Part shown: one piece after another, positions 5,105 to 5,363 of the stretch | Numbering within the stretch: the stretch's first letter is position 1 | Layout of the letters: every line of letters starts with the position of its first letter | NCBI GenBank assembly: GCA_902803365.1 | Contig: CADCPU010000079.1 | Location: 1-5,363, forward strand | Source: Oscillospiraceae bacterium | GTDB lineage: Bacteria > Bacillota_A > Clostridia > Saccharofermentanales > Saccharofermentanaceae | Direction: 5' to 3' | DNA: 5,363 nt | Notes under the pieces: generated by a model | What the model was told of the DNA's origin: nothing | The model's database searches: none | Seen by the model: only the letters and a program-made list of their open reading frames with translations | Program-made: the position numbers and the translations under genes

Positions 5105-5363
5105 TCATTGAGCTGTGGGACCGTAAATGGATCCGCTCTTCTGATCTTGACAAAGCATAAGAAAGGACTTTGTTATCTGAGCGAGAAACCTCTCCGCTAT
5201 CGGAGTGAAAGTCTGATACTTGCTCCATATGAGATAGAAACTCGTCTCTTTGACGGGAGACAGAGGTCTGAATACGAGACCGCTTTCTTCGGAGCAGTCC
5301 GTCAGATGTTCTAATGTCAGAAGGATCCCCAGTCCCTCACGCGCGAACATCGAGCCGTTGTAC
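5105..5363 (-). CDS. LysR-family transcriptional regulator, C-terminal part (start beyond window)
   Basis: This is the last 85 codons of a LysR-type regulator. The reading frame is open to the right edge, beginning YNGSMFAREGLGILLTLEHL and continuing with SGLVFRPLSP, FYLIWSKYQTFTPIAERFL and a short tail. The block of 'residue-G-small-hydrophobic, REGLG, SGL-FRPL, W-KYQ-F-AERFL' is the end of the LysR effector-binding domain as known in clostridial LysR proteins. The DNA-binding domain lies outside the window, so its target cannot be judged. Its stop (TGA) is 16 nt from the end of the convergent broken gene at 5086-5088, with no clear terminator between them. The last 12 or so residues (QDQKSGSIYGPTAQ) look like a variable tail. 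Plus-strand frames over this region are shadows. Confidence 0.85.
   Translation of the reverse strand, partial: YNGSMFAREGLGILLTLEHLTDCSEESGLVFRPLSPVKETSFYLIWSKYQTFTPIAERFLAQITKSFLMLCQDQKSGSIYGPTAQ

Noticed and set aside
5092..5314. Plus-strand frames starting at 5092 (22 aa) and 5108 (68 aa).
   Set aside because: Both are antisense to the clearly recognisable LysR C-terminal domain, and neither shows a family signature.
1..5363. CRISPR array, phage or defence genes.
   Set aside because: No regularly spaced repeats and no recognisable phage, toxin-antitoxin or restriction proteins were seen on either strand.

Overview
The window looks like a chromosomal segment of a low-to-moderate GC Gram-positive bacterium (Bacillota). 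A clostridial relative in or near the Lachnospiraceae is most likely. The evidence is the tRNA-Ser(GGA) sequence with an encoded CCA end, the purine-rich Shine-Dalgarno sites, the codon use, and an IS200-type transposase relic of the kind common in that group. The family-level placement is an inference, not a measurement.

Left part (1-974). The plus strand opens with the 3' part of a tRNA-Ser(GGA) gene, followed directly by an 18-bp hairpin. Next comes a compact GC-rich segment (about 124-320) that ends in a near-copy (18 of 19 bases) of the tRNA 3' end and then a good intrinsic terminator. It is rich in mutually compatible helices and is best read as a candidate structured RNA or tRNA-derived repeat, not as protein-coding DNA. 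A second hairpin (396-456) separates it from a badly decayed IS200-type element (about 480-866). Its tnpA survives only as fragments in three frames.

Centre (975-4421, minus strand). This is the only intact functional unit: a three-gene operon with a near-consensus promoter. Its order is a polyprenol-phosphate-type GT2 glycosyltransferase, a GtrA-family small membrane protein, and a large multi-spanning DUF6020/GT-C-like membrane protein. The first two genes overlap by 14 nt and the third follows 37 nt later. Together they match the logic of three-component cell-surface glycosylation systems. In that scheme a sugar is loaded onto the lipid carrier on the inner face, flipped with help from GtrA, and transferred to a surface polymer or protein by the GT-C enzyme. 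The sugar and the acceptor cannot be read from the sequence.

Right part (4422-5363). An AT-rich spacer with a perfect 11-bp inverted repeat lies upstream of the operon promoter. It is followed by an unrecognised plus-strand gene split by an in-frame TAG. The window ends in the C-terminal 85 codons of a minus-strand LysR-family regulator that continues past the right edge. The mix of tRNA, structured repeat, IS relic, surface-glycosylation operon and broken genes is typical of an accessory region beside a tRNA gene. No integrase or complete mobile element is visible.
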